From an uncultured Oscillospiraceae bacterium (GTDB lineage Bacteria; Bacillota; Clostridia; Oscillospirales; Acutalibacteraceae), in the NCBI GenBank assembly GCA_900540865.1, contig UQHH01000008.1:6400-70399 (forward strand): 64,000 bases of DNA, in the 5' to 3' direction. A program made the translations under genes and the position numbers. The notes beneath the pieces are model-generated. The model made no database searches. It saw only the letters and a program-made list of their open reading frames with translations, and was not told where the DNA came from. Shown here piece by piece: positions 42,905 to 51,414 of this stretch (position 1 is its first letter; every line of letters begins with the position of its first letter).

Positions 42905-43586
42905 ATAGAGGTTCTCCTTCACTCTGTCTGGTCCTGCAACGAAATTTCCGGTCAAAATACAGGTCAAAAATTTCATTCTGGAACTTTTCAAAGCATTCCA
43001 TTACGTCTTGGCCGAAAAGGTCAGCGCCGTTCTTCTGCATAAATCTGGCTGTCTTTAAAATATTTCGCGCCAAATTGCCTCCCCTGCCGGTGAGCATTTC
43101 ATCCAGCTTGCTCGCAAAACTGACCAGCCGGGCAGAAAGTGGTATTTGATTGCCGAAGAGACCTTTGGGATAACCGGAGCCATCCATGCATTCACAATGA
43201 TGCTTGGCGATTTCCAGCACAATGCCTCGGTTCAAGCAATTTTCATTTTTAAGCTTCCTTTTTAAAAGGTATTCAGTCGCGACGGGAATCTGCGTCTTAT
43301 CTTTCATAGGAGCCATACATTCGCCTAAATGATGATAAAACCCGCCCTGCCAAACCGAACGGGAAAAAACCGCCCGGTCAACGCCTTCTGGTATGGTTTT
43401 TACTGCCCCTGTCAGAATATATGCCACAACTGCCGTATGGGCCGAATGGGAATAAACCTTCTTGGGCAGGCTTTCCATAATAATCGTCAAGGGACTTGTA
43501 ATCGTTGGGTATTGCCGTACGTTAACCAAATCAAATTCATCCTTGTTTAATATAGAAATCATGTTTTTCGCATCGGTCTGCGCCAT
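42888..43586 (-). CDS. Degenerate HD-GYP-related protein
   Basis: 232 residues from ATG 43586 (AAAGGAG upstream; 15 codons longer frame unsupported). The HD-GYP fold is recognisable: SHSAHTAVVAYILTGAV, GGFYHHLGECMAP, AKHHCECMDGSGYPKGLFGNQIPLSARLVSFASKLDEML. The HD of the HDxGK motif reads HHLGE, while the GSGYP motif is kept. Loss of the first metal Asp suggests an inactive, possibly c-di-GMP-sensing or scaffold protein paired with the intact enzyme downstream. Assignment to the superfamily is good; loss of activity is inference. Confidence 0.75.
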   Translation of the reverse strand: MAQTDAKNMISILNKDEFDLVNVRQYPTITSPLTIIMESLPKKVYSHSAHTAVVAYILTGAVKTIPEGVDRAVFSRSVWQGGFYHHLGECMAPMKDKTQIPVATEYLLKRKLKNENCLNRGIVLEIAKHHCECMDGSGYPKGLFGNQIPLSARLVSFASKLDEMLTGRGGNLARNILKTARFMQKNGADLFGQDVMECFEKFQNEIFDLYFDRKFRCRTRQSEGEPLYESEK

Positions 43587-43828
43587 AAATCGCACTCCTT
43601 TGAGGTTTGTTCGTCGCAAAAAAGCGCACAAAAGCAGAAGCGGCGCAAAAACCCAGTTACGGTATTATCTGCGCCGCGTAAAAATTCGTTATAATCTGCC
43701 GTTCATTTTGAACCGCTTCCGGGCGGTGCCGTGCTTACGCGGCTAACGCAGAAAGCACCGCCGGAGAGTCCAATAAAAATCAAAGTATAAGATTGCGCAT
43801 GATAGGCTAACAGAAAAGCTTTTCTGCG

Positions 43829-46063
43829 CTATTTCAGCCTGCGCTGCTTCGGCCTGAGGCGCTGCGCCGCAACCAGGGCGGCCAAGCTCAGGAGCATACA
43901 CAGCATCCATGGCCAGATGTTCCTGTTGTCGCCTGTCTGGGCACCGCCGGAGCCGTTCGGGTCGTCGGGGTCCCCGGAACCGCCGGAATTGCCAGGGCCA
44001 TGAGGGCCGTCGGGGTCGTTGGGGTCATAGGTGTTGATTAGGTCATAGCCGTCCACCGTCTTTTGATAGCCCGGCACCTTTTCTTCATCTATGGTATAGA
44101 TGATTTCCTTTCCGTCGCCGTCATATTTGGGTAGGCGGAAAATATAAGTCCAGTGGTCCGACGCGGTGACCGTGCGCTGCGCTACGATAATATCGCCCAC
44201 CTTGACGTATACAAGGATGGATTCCGGATAATTCTCGATTTGGTTTGCGCCGTGCGCCCATGTTTTGGTGCCCATGATTTCGATTTTATCCGGCGGAGCG
44301 GGCGGGCTGGTGTAGCGGTTATGGAACACAGCCTTATCCGCGGTTTTTCCGTTTTTGGTAAGCGTCCTGGACGCCACCTTCAATGTACCGTCTTTTTCAA
44401 TTACCTTCACTGTGTAGGTGTAAACGGCGGAGTCGTAGGTCCAGCCGTTTTCGCCTGTGTTCTGTTCGATGATGCTGTAGGTGTAGACGCCGGGCTTGGT
44501 GTAGCGGATTTTACCGAAGCTTGCCTTGCCCGCGCCGTTTATGGTGATGGTCTTTCTGCCGTTTACCGCGCCATCCGGCATGGGGGCGTTGTTCATTGCA
44601 GTCATGACAAACTTAAACGGAGCTTTCGGCGCCTTTTCGCCCTCGATGGTTTTCACAACCTGCACACTGTCGGCTGTGACCGGCGGAACGTAGACGTTCT
44701 TGACATTCATGCCGTTGTAAACCGGGTAGAAGTGTTCGACCGGCGCTTCTTCGATGGTGTAGCGGATTTCGGTCACGCCGTCCGGCTCATACTTGGGCGC
44801 GTTGAACGCATAGGTCCATTTGCCGTTTTTGTCCGGCTTTACCACGGCGGTATCTACTACGACATCGCCTTTTTTGAGGTAAATCGTAATAGATTCGGGC
44901 AGCTTTTGCTGATAGCCCTGTAAATCCCAGGTTTTTTCGCCTTCGACCGGAACCGTAACCGTGCCGGTGAATTTGTTTGTAAAAATGGCTGTATTGGGGC
45001 CGAGGTTCAGGGTGCCGTCGCCGTCGGTAACGCCGCTTAAAACGTAGCCGTCCGGTATACCGTCCTCATAAACGGTATACTTCGCGCCCGCGGGAAGGTC
45101 CTTCCAGGTAATGGACTGCCCCGCCTTTAATTCAAAGCGTTCAGGCTGGCGGCCTTCTACCTCCAGAACAAAATGGAAGACGCGTCCCGCCTCACTGGCC
45201 GGGATTTCCCCTGCGACTTCTTTCTGGACGGTCAGGTCGGCATTTCCGCTCTGGCTGCCTGTATAGGTGTTTGTAAACAGAACGAAAGCACCTTCCTGCG
45301 TAATCTGTCCCTGATGGTTTTCAGAGCCGGCGGTATAGCCGGGATGCTCCGCTTCCACAACCTTGTACTGTACCCCCACGGGGATATTTTCAAACACCGC
45401 GGTTTGCCCATGCTTCAATTTGATTGTGCCGCCGCTTGCTACCGTCTGCGGAGCGCCGCCGTCGATTCTGTAGCTGTACGCGCCGCCGTCGGAAAATGTA
45501 ACGGTAAACACAAATTCCAGCGCCAATTGTTCATCGGTAAGCGGCGTGCCGTCGGCGTTTACAACAAGCTTTTTGATGGTAAGCGGCCCTTCCAGGCGGC
45601 GGTTATACGCGGTAACAGTCAGCCTGTTGTTTTCCTCCAGGCCGGTAATCTCAAAATCGTAGCGGGTAATGGGCGCGCCGTTTACGTCCTGGTCGTAGGT
45701 ATAGCCGTAGCCGGGGTTTGTCTCCAGAAAATAATATTTCCCTTTTGTGAGGCCCTGTACCCGGATTTGACCGTTCTGGTCGGTAACGTAACGCCCGCCG
45801 ACCTGCACGTCGGGGTCGCCTACCTTATACAGGTAAAACTCCGCGCCGGGAACGAAATTCCCGGTTGCCGTACCGGACAGCGTCTTTTCCAGCTTTTGCA
45901 GGATTACCTGCGCGATGACCGGCATGCCGGAGGCTTCGTTGGTTTTATGGCTGCTGTAGTTGTTCCACGCGTACGTACCGGCGACAAACGCCGAGAGGAC
46001 GAACCACATGGCCAAAGCAACGCATATGAGCCGGTAGGTATATTTTTTCATCCTGCTGGTCAT
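43829..46063 (-). CDS. CnaB/pilin-isopeptide surface protein with SipW-type N-terminus and sortase-like tail
   Basis: 744 residues from ATG 46063 (GGTGGGGG upstream). The N-terminal signal-like helix ends in AGTYAWNNYSSHKTNEASG, the same box as in the four large paralogs upstream. Then: an SpaA/CnaB-type prealbumin-like domain (about 45-140, FVPGAEFYLYKVG, LPxGxYYFLET-like), a second repeat domain with LEGPLTIKKLVVNADG, more CnaB units (TWDLQGYQQKLPESITIYLKKG; TWAHGANQIENYPESILVYVKVG), and a Spy0128-like pilin domain (VVKTIEGEKAPKAPFKFVMTA, KPGVYTYSIIEQN). The tail PDGPHGPGNSGG ... AQTGDNRN, a hydrophobic helix and RPKQRRLK resembles a sortase signal with QTGD in place of LPxTG. CnaB domains usually carry internal isopeptide bonds. 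Likely wall- or fibre-attached; the anchoring route is unknown since no sortase gene is in the window. Confidence 0.85.
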   Translation of the reverse strand: MTSRMKKYTYRLICVALAMWFVLSAFVAGTYAWNNYSSHKTNEASGMPVIAQVILQKLEKTLSGTATGNFVPGAEFYLYKVGDPDVQVGGRYVTDQNGQIRVQGLTKGKYYFLETNPGYGYTYDQDVNGAPITRYDFEITGLEENNRLTVTAYNRRLEGPLTIKKLVVNADGTPLTDEQLALEFVFTVTFSDGGAYSYRIDGGAPQTVASGGTIKLKHGQTAVFENIPVGVQYKVVEAEHPGYTAGSENHQGQITQEGAFVLFTNTYTGSQSGNADLTVQKEVAGEIPASEAGRVFHFVLEVEGRQPERFELKAGQSITWKDLPAGAKYTVYEDGIPDGYVLSGVTDGDGTLNLGPNTAIFTNKFTGTVTVPVEGEKTWDLQGYQQKLPESITIYLKKGDVVVDTAVVKPDKNGKWTYAFNAPKYEPDGVTEIRYTIEEAPVEHFYPVYNGMNVKNVYVPPVTADSVQVVKTIEGEKAPKAPFKFVMTAMNNAPMPDGAVNGRKTITINGAGKASFGKIRYTKPGVYTYSIIEQNTGENGWTYDSAVYTYTVKVIEKDGTLKVASRTLTKNGKTADKAVFHNRYTSPPAPPDKIEIMGTKTWAHGANQIENYPESILVYVKVGDIIVAQRTVTASDHWTYIFRLPKYDGDGKEIIYTIDEEKVPGYQKTVDGYDLINTYDPNDPDGPHGPGNSGGSGDPDDPNGSGGAQTGDNRNIWPWMLCMLLSLAALVAAQRLRPKQRRLK

Positions 46064-46101
46064 GGGTTCCCCCACCTTTCTAAGATTTTCATGTGAAATA
46101 T

Positions 46102-48465
46102 TCAGTCAAAGATTTCTGCCCTGACCCACATGGCCGGGCGGACCGAGCCGCCGCCTTCTGTCATAACGCGGTTGCCTACATTACCATCCGGGCTGACGAG
46201 CGAGGCATGGGATGGGTCCGAGCCAGGGGAACGAAGCCAGCAGAAAGCAAAGTCGCCGCCGTTATTTAAGAGGGCTCTCAAATTGCTGTCCGCGTACTGG
46301 CTGCTGACCGGCGTCAAACTGGAATCTCCAGTGTCCCACTGCGTCGCCATAAATAACGCCGATTCCTGGAAGGACAGCGCAAACGGGTACTCGTAGCCGT
46401 CGGTTGCGTTCGGTTTGCTTACCGCGGCGGTGATATTCGCATACTCGCCTACGGCGGTGTCTGCGTTGCTCTTTACCGCAAAGGACTTCAAGCCCGCCAG
46501 GGTTCCGGTGGAGGGGCCCGTGTTTGTGCCGGTATTGATATTGTCGTACCAAAGCTCAACGGCCTGTTTTACGTTGGAGGCCGCGTAATCGTAATCGCCG
46601 GAATCCATAAATGTTAAAAGGCGGCGGGTAGGCAGGCAGTTCAAGCGGACAATCAGGTAATAGCCGTCGGTCTGCGCAATTGCCATCCAGTCGGAGCTGT
46701 CGTTAAGCTTTTCTCCTGGGATGATGTGGCTTGCGCCGTCTATGCCGTCGTCCCGTTTTAAGGAGACGGTCCATTCGGCGTACTTTGTATTGTCGTGAAC
46801 CGAGGTGGCGCGAATGGTCAATTCCGAGGCGGTTTCCGCCGCGCCGACGGTGAGCACGCCGTTTTGGTCGATGCTGCTGAGCGTGCCAGTGTAATCAACC
46901 AGGCTCCAGGTGACGGCTTTGTTTATGCCGACAGAGCCCTGTACGGACGCGCTGAAGTCAAAGGTTGTACCGGGGGCGACATCCTGCGGCTTCTCATTGA
47001 TAATGACTTTACCGACCTTGAGGCTCGATTTACGCAGGGCCTCGACAATCCGGTCGTTGCCGCTTGGGTCGTTTTCCTCTTCCCAGCGGGTGAGCTCCTC
47101 GTAGCTTACCGCCTGCATGTCCGCGTGCAGGGCGTAATACGTTTTTTCGTCGGAGGGCGCTACCAGCATCAGGCTTTTCAGAAGGTTGCCGGTCTGCTCG
47201 CCGGGGGCTAAGTAATGGCCCCACCATACCCAGCCGTCGTTGTTGCCCGCGCCGCGGTCGTCGATAATCCATTTTTTGACCGGCTTGCCGTCCCAGTCGC
47301 TTAATAAGATGACGTTTTCACCGAATACCCATTCTATGTAGTCGAAGTAGCTGGGGTTGTTCGGGCCGTTTACGTCCCACCGGTTCATGCCGTCCACCCA
47401 CTGGTGAACCGTGTATTCGCATTCGCCGTTTACCTGCGGGATGGTATAGCCGACATCCACGGCGGAGTCGATGAGCTCGTCGTGCAGGCCGTCGGGAGAT
47501 TTTTTCTGGTCATGATTGGCCTTTTCGGGGATTGGCGTTTGCAGGAAGTCGGCAACGCCGTCGCCGTCCTCGTCGATGAGCATATTGCGCGGGTTTTCTT
47601 CATCAATCAGCGCGTCGAGCAATATGAAATTGCCGTAAACGCCGTTGGGGTCGTCTTCCTTTGTCTGGATGTACCAGGGAAGCTCGCCGTCGTCAAGGCC
47701 GTTTACCGCGTCAATCATGCCCGCGGGAAGATATCTGCTTTCCGCGGCAAGCGTAACGCCCGCGCCGCCGACCGTAATGTCGGCAAGGGTAAGGCTTGCG
47801 TTGTGAAAGCTGTTGTAGCGGTTAAGCCACGCGTTGATGGAATCGATATTAGCGGCAACCGAAGCGGTGCGAAACGGCGTAAAGTAAACGCGCTGTCTTT
47901 CCACCACATGGGCGCCGTTGCCTGCTTTCAGGCTGAGGATGCGGGCGTATTCCCTTGCCGCGTCCTCGCCGCCCGCGAAGACGGTTCCGCCAACTGCCGC
48001 GTCGGTAACCGTTACCACCGGCCAGCCGGTCTCTTCATCGGCTGAAATGTCGTAGTTTTTGTTTGGGTAAAACCTTATGAAATTCCCTTCGGTATCAAGC
48101 ATATAGCGGTCGGGCGTGTGTTCCTCGTTCATCGGGTAGAATTCCATGAATTCCTTGAGCTGGATACGGGCAAAAATGTCGCCGTATTCCTTATTGTCAC
48201 CGTCCGCTTCCTCGCTGCCGGGGTTGAGCACACTGATTTTCTTTGTAAGCTCGGGGTCGGCGGGTTTCCAGTCGCGCGCCTTGACGTTGTCGTATTCCTC
48301 TACCAGAACCGCCTTGTAGTTCAGGCCGCCGGTGTTTGCGTCGTTCGTTTTATGCTGGCGGTAATTGTTCCAGGCGAAGGTTCCGCCGAGCAGCGCGAGA
48401 ATCAGCACCATGGCAACGGCGGCGGTGATTCTTTTGCGCCGCTTTTTACTGTTTGCGTCTGCCAT
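46102..48465 (-). CDS. SipW-dependent large secreted protein A (BsaA/TasA-like), variable C-terminus
   Basis: 787 residues. A basic N-terminus (KKRRKR), one hydrophobic helix and the box GGTFAWNNYRQHKTNDAN fit a SipW-type signal. A long unknown domain follows (about 45-440) with repeated WDGKPVKKWIIDDR, WVWWGHYLAPGEQT and ADMQAVSYEELTRWEEEND, and a PIPEKANHDQKK/DGDGVADF stretch that may bind Ca. Then one Ig-like/BIG2 domain (about 495-580, GSVGINKAVTWSLVDYTGTLSS). The last 200 residues (GASHIIPGEKLNDSSDWM ... CWLRSPG ... VRPAMWVRAEIFD) resemble the DUF6273 lectin-like domains of Firmicutes. It is 38 bases before the CnaB gene. Function inferred, not known. Confidence 0.82.
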   Translation of the reverse strand: MADANSKKRRKRITAAVAMVLILALLGGTFAWNNYRQHKTNDANTGGLNYKAVLVEEYDNVKARDWKPADPELTKKISVLNPGSEEADGDNKEYGDIFARIQLKEFMEFYPMNEEHTPDRYMLDTEGNFIRFYPNKNYDISADEETGWPVVTVTDAAVGGTVFAGGEDAAREYARILSLKAGNGAHVVERQRVYFTPFRTASVAANIDSINAWLNRYNSFHNASLTLADITVGGAGVTLAAESRYLPAGMIDAVNGLDDGELPWYIQTKEDDPNGVYGNFILLDALIDEENPRNMLIDEDGDGVADFLQTPIPEKANHDQKKSPDGLHDELIDSAVDVGYTIPQVNGECEYTVHQWVDGMNRWDVNGPNNPSYFDYIEWVFGENVILLSDWDGKPVKKWIIDDRGAGNNDGWVWWGHYLAPGEQTGNLLKSLMLVAPSDEKTYYALHADMQAVSYEELTRWEEENDPSGNDRIVEALRKSSLKVGKVIINEKPQDVAPGTTFDFSASVQGSVGINKAVTWSLVDYTGTLSSIDQNGVLTVGAAETASELTIRATSVHDNTKYAEWTVSLKRDDGIDGASHIIPGEKLNDSSDWMAIAQTDGYYLIVRLNCLPTRRLLTFMDSGDYDYAASNVKQAVELWYDNINTGTNTGPSTGTLAGLKSFAVKSNADTAVGEYANITAAVSKPNATDGYEYPFALSFQESALFMATQWDTGDSSLTPVSSQYADSNLRALLNNGGDFAFCWLRSPGSDPSHASLVSPDGNVGNRVMTEGGGSVRPAMWVRAEIFD

Positions 48466-48524
48466 CTATTCTTTCTCCTTTGATGTACTGCCGGTTCGTT
48501 CAGCCGGGGATTTTATACCCCTCC

Positions 48525-48549
48525 GCCGGGGCGGGGATTGCGCCCCGGC
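48525..48549 (-). other. GC-rich intergenic hairpin between genes B and A
   Basis: GCCGGGGCG pairs with CGCCCCGGC (9 bases, short loop). No T run follows on the minus strand. A similar hairpin sits at 51349-51371 between C and B, and both are preceded by a shared TATTTCAAAACGTAAAAGGAA block just after the stop. Confidence 0.6.
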
Positions 48550-48605
48550 AAAAGGAAAATTGCAGTGTTTTCAGATAAATTAATATTTCAAAACGTAAAA
48601 GGAAA

Positions 48606-51287
48606 TTAATTAAAAATTTCTGCCCTGACCCACATGGCCGGGCGGATTGTGCCGCCGTTTTGGTCCACATCACCGTTACCGATCTGACCAAGCGCCGTCT
48701 GGAGCGCCGCAGCTGTATTGTACGAACCGGTGGAACGCAGCCAGCACCCAGTGCCATCTCCGCTGTTGCTGAGGGTCTGCCAGTTGCTAGCCGCATATTG
48801 GGTGTTAGATGGTGTCACAGTACTTCCTGAGCTGTTCCATCCCGTTCCCATAAACAACGCAGCTTCCTGGAATGACAACGCAAACGGGTACGCATAACCG
48901 GTGGCAGCATTCGGTTTGCTGATGGCGGCGGTAATATTTGCATACGAACCCGTTACCGTGTCGGCGTCGCTCCTTACCGCAAAGGACTTTAAACCCTCCA
49001 GGGTGCCGGTGGAGGGGCCAGCGTTTGTGCCGGTGTTGATATTGTCGTACCAAAGCTCAATGGCCTGTTTTACGTTGGAGGTACTGTAATTGTAATTGCC
49101 AGATGGCATATAAATGATTTGGCCGACAGGCAGGCTGTTCAAGCGGACAATCAGGTAATAGCCGCCTTCCTCCGCGATTGCCATCCAGTCGGAGTCGTCG
49201 TTGAGCTTGGAGCCGGGGATGATGTGGGACGCGCCGTCCACGCTGTTATCAGGCCTTACGTTAAAGGTCCATGTGGCGTACTTGGTATTGTCGTAAACAG
49301 AGGTTGCGCGTACGGTCAATTGCGTGGCGGTTTCCGCCGCGCCGATGGTGAGCAAGCCGTTTTGGTCGATGCTGCTGAGCGTGCCGTTGTAGCCAAGCAG
49401 GCTCCAGGTGACGGCCTTGTTCACGCCGACGGAGCCGCGTACGGCCGCGCTGAATTCAAAGGTTGTGCCGCGCATGATTTCCGCAGGCTCTTCCTTGATG
49501 GTAACGGAGCTGATTTTGAGGATAGACCTGCGCAGGGCATCGACAATCTGGTCGTTGCCGCTTGTGTCGTTATCCTCTTCCCAGCGGGTGAGCTCCTCGT
49601 AGCTGACAGCCTGCATGTCCGCGTGCAGGGCGTAATACGTTTTTTCATCTGAGGGCGCTACCAGCATCAGGCTTTCCAGAAGATTGCTGGTCTGCTCGCC
49701 GGGGGCTAAGTAATGGCCCCACCATACCCAGCCGTCGTTGTTGCCCGCGTCGCGGTCGTCGATAATCCATTTTTTGACCGGGTTGCCGTCCCAGTTGCTG
49801 AGCAGTATCACGTTTTCACCGAATACCCATTCTATGTAGTCGAAGTAGCTGGGCATATTCTGTCCGTTTACGTCCCACTGGTTCATGCCGTCCACCCACT
49901 GGTGAACCGTGTATTCGCATTCGCCGTTTACCTGCGGTATGGTATAGCCGACATCCACGGCGGAGTCGATGAGCTCGTCATGCAGGCCGTCGGGAGACTT
50001 TTTCTGGTCCTCGTCCGCCCGTTCGGGGATTGGCGTTTGCAGGAAGTCGGCAACGCCGTCGCTGTTGCCCTCGGCGCGGTCGTCGATAATCCATTTTTTT
50101 ACCGGCTTGCCGTCCCAATCGCTGAGCAGTATGACGTTTTCACCGTATGTCCATTCAATGTAGTCGAAGAAGCTGGGGTTGTTCGGGCCGTTTACGTCCC
50201 ACTTGTTCATACCGCCTGTCCAGCGGTGGGGGGTGTATTCACATTCGCCGTTTACCTGCTCCATGGTGTAGCCGACGTCCACGGCGGAATCGATGAGCTC
50301 GTCGTGCTTACCGTCCGGGTCTTTTTTCTGGTCTTCATTTGCCCGTTCGGGGATTGGCGTTTGCAGGAAGTCGGCAATGCCGTTCTCGTCCTCGTCGATA
50401 AGCATATTGCGCGGGTTGGCGTTGTCGGCCTGGGCGTCGAGCAGCACAAAATTGCCGTAAACACCGTTCGGGTCGTTTTCCTTCGTCTGGATTAACCACG
50501 GAAGCTCGTTGTCGTCAAGCCCTGTTTCCGGGTTTACTAAGCCCGCCGGAAGGTACTGGCTGTTGACGTTGAGCGTTTCGCCCGCGCCGTCAATCGTGAT
50601 ATCGGGCAGGAGAAGGTTCGTGTTGTTGACGGCATTGTAGTGGCGGAGCCAGGAGTCAATCGAATCGTAATTGGCGGCGACCGACGTGGTACGAAGCGGC
50701 GTAAAGTAAATACGCTGGCGCCTTACCTGATGGAGTCCGTTGTCCGCTTTCAAGCTGAGGATGCGGGCATATTCCGCCGCCGCGTCCTCGCCGCCTTCAA
50801 AGATGGTTCCGCCGGCGGGGGCGTCGGTTTCAAGCACTACCGGCCAGCCGGTTTCCGCGTCGGCTGTAATGTCGTAGTTCGTGCCGGGGAAGAACTTGAT
50901 AAACTGCCCGTCCGTACCAATCATGTAGCGGTCTTGTGTATAGTCCTGAACGACTGGATAGAATTCCATGAATTCCTTGAGCTGGATGCGGGCGAAAATG
51001 TCTCCGTAGGTTTTGTCGTCGCCCTGTGTTTCTGTATTTCCGGGATTGAATACGCTGATTTTCTTTGTAAGCTCCGGATTCTCGGGGTCCCAGTTCTGCG
51101 CCCTGGTCCGGTCGTATTCTTCTACGAGCGTGGCCTTATAGAGCATCTCTTTGGTCGAGGCGTCGTTCGTTTTGTGCTGGCGGTAGTTGTTCCAGGCGAA
51201 GGTGCCGCCGAGCAGCGCCAAAATCAGAACCATCGACACGGCGGCGGTCATTCTTTTGCGCCGCTTTTTACTGTCTGTGTTCGTCAT
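48606..51287 (-). CDS. SipW-dependent large secreted protein B, with internal 108-residue duplication
   Basis: 893 residues, paralog of A with the same layout: basic start MTNTDSKKRRKRMTAAV, hydrophobic helix, GGTFAWNNYRQHKTNDA box, unknown repeat-like domain, BIG2-like domain (GSVGVNKAVTWSLLGYNG), and C-terminal lectin-like domain (CWLRSTG ... IRPAMWVRAEIFN). It is about 105 residues longer because a 324-bp unit is duplicated in frame: GVADFLQTPIPERADEDQKK to the first KKWIIDDR follows the equivalent NGIADFLQTPIPERANEDQKK unit. The second unit is closer to protein A than to the first unit of B. It ends with AEIFN as A ends with AEIFD. Confidence 0.84.
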   Translation of the reverse strand: MTNTDSKKRRKRMTAAVSMVLILALLGGTFAWNNYRQHKTNDASTKEMLYKATLVEEYDRTRAQNWDPENPELTKKISVFNPGNTETQGDDKTYGDIFARIQLKEFMEFYPVVQDYTQDRYMIGTDGQFIKFFPGTNYDITADAETGWPVVLETDAPAGGTIFEGGEDAAAEYARILSLKADNGLHQVRRQRIYFTPLRTTSVAANYDSIDSWLRHYNAVNNTNLLLPDITIDGAGETLNVNSQYLPAGLVNPETGLDDNELPWLIQTKENDPNGVYGNFVLLDAQADNANPRNMLIDEDENGIADFLQTPIPERANEDQKKDPDGKHDELIDSAVDVGYTMEQVNGECEYTPHRWTGGMNKWDVNGPNNPSFFDYIEWTYGENVILLSDWDGKPVKKWIIDDRAEGNSDGVADFLQTPIPERADEDQKKSPDGLHDELIDSAVDVGYTIPQVNGECEYTVHQWVDGMNQWDVNGQNMPSYFDYIEWVFGENVILLSNWDGNPVKKWIIDDRDAGNNDGWVWWGHYLAPGEQTSNLLESLMLVAPSDEKTYYALHADMQAVSYEELTRWEEDNDTSGNDQIVDALRRSILKISSVTIKEEPAEIMRGTTFEFSAAVRGSVGVNKAVTWSLLGYNGTLSSIDQNGLLTIGAAETATQLTVRATSVYDNTKYATWTFNVRPDNSVDGASHIIPGSKLNDDSDWMAIAEEGGYYLIVRLNSLPVGQIIYMPSGNYNYSTSNVKQAIELWYDNINTGTNAGPSTGTLEGLKSFAVRSDADTVTGSYANITAAISKPNAATGYAYPFALSFQEAALFMGTGWNSSGSTVTPSNTQYAASNWQTLSNSGDGTGCWLRSTGSYNTAAALQTALGQIGNGDVDQNGGTIRPAMWVRAEIFN

Positions 51288-51348
51288 CCTTTCAACTCTC
51301 CTTTGTAATAGATTCCATATGCCAAAGCGGCTTTCCGGCCGCTTGCGG

Positions 51349-51371
51349 GGCGGGAATGCCGCCCCGGAGTA
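51349..51371 (-). other. GC-rich intergenic hairpin between genes C and B
   Basis: GGGGCGG pairs with CCGCCCC around a short AATG-type loop on the minus strand, without a T run; the counterpart of the hairpin at 48525-48549. Confidence 0.55.
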
Positions 51372-51414
51372 ATAGCCTGTAAAGGCAATTTTATTTCAAA
51401 ACGTAAAAGGAAGT

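Noticed and set aside
43829..46063. Standard LPxTG sortase signal at the end of the CnaB protein
   Set aside because: The motif reads QTGD without LP, and no sortase is in the window, so only a sortase-like tail can be claimed.
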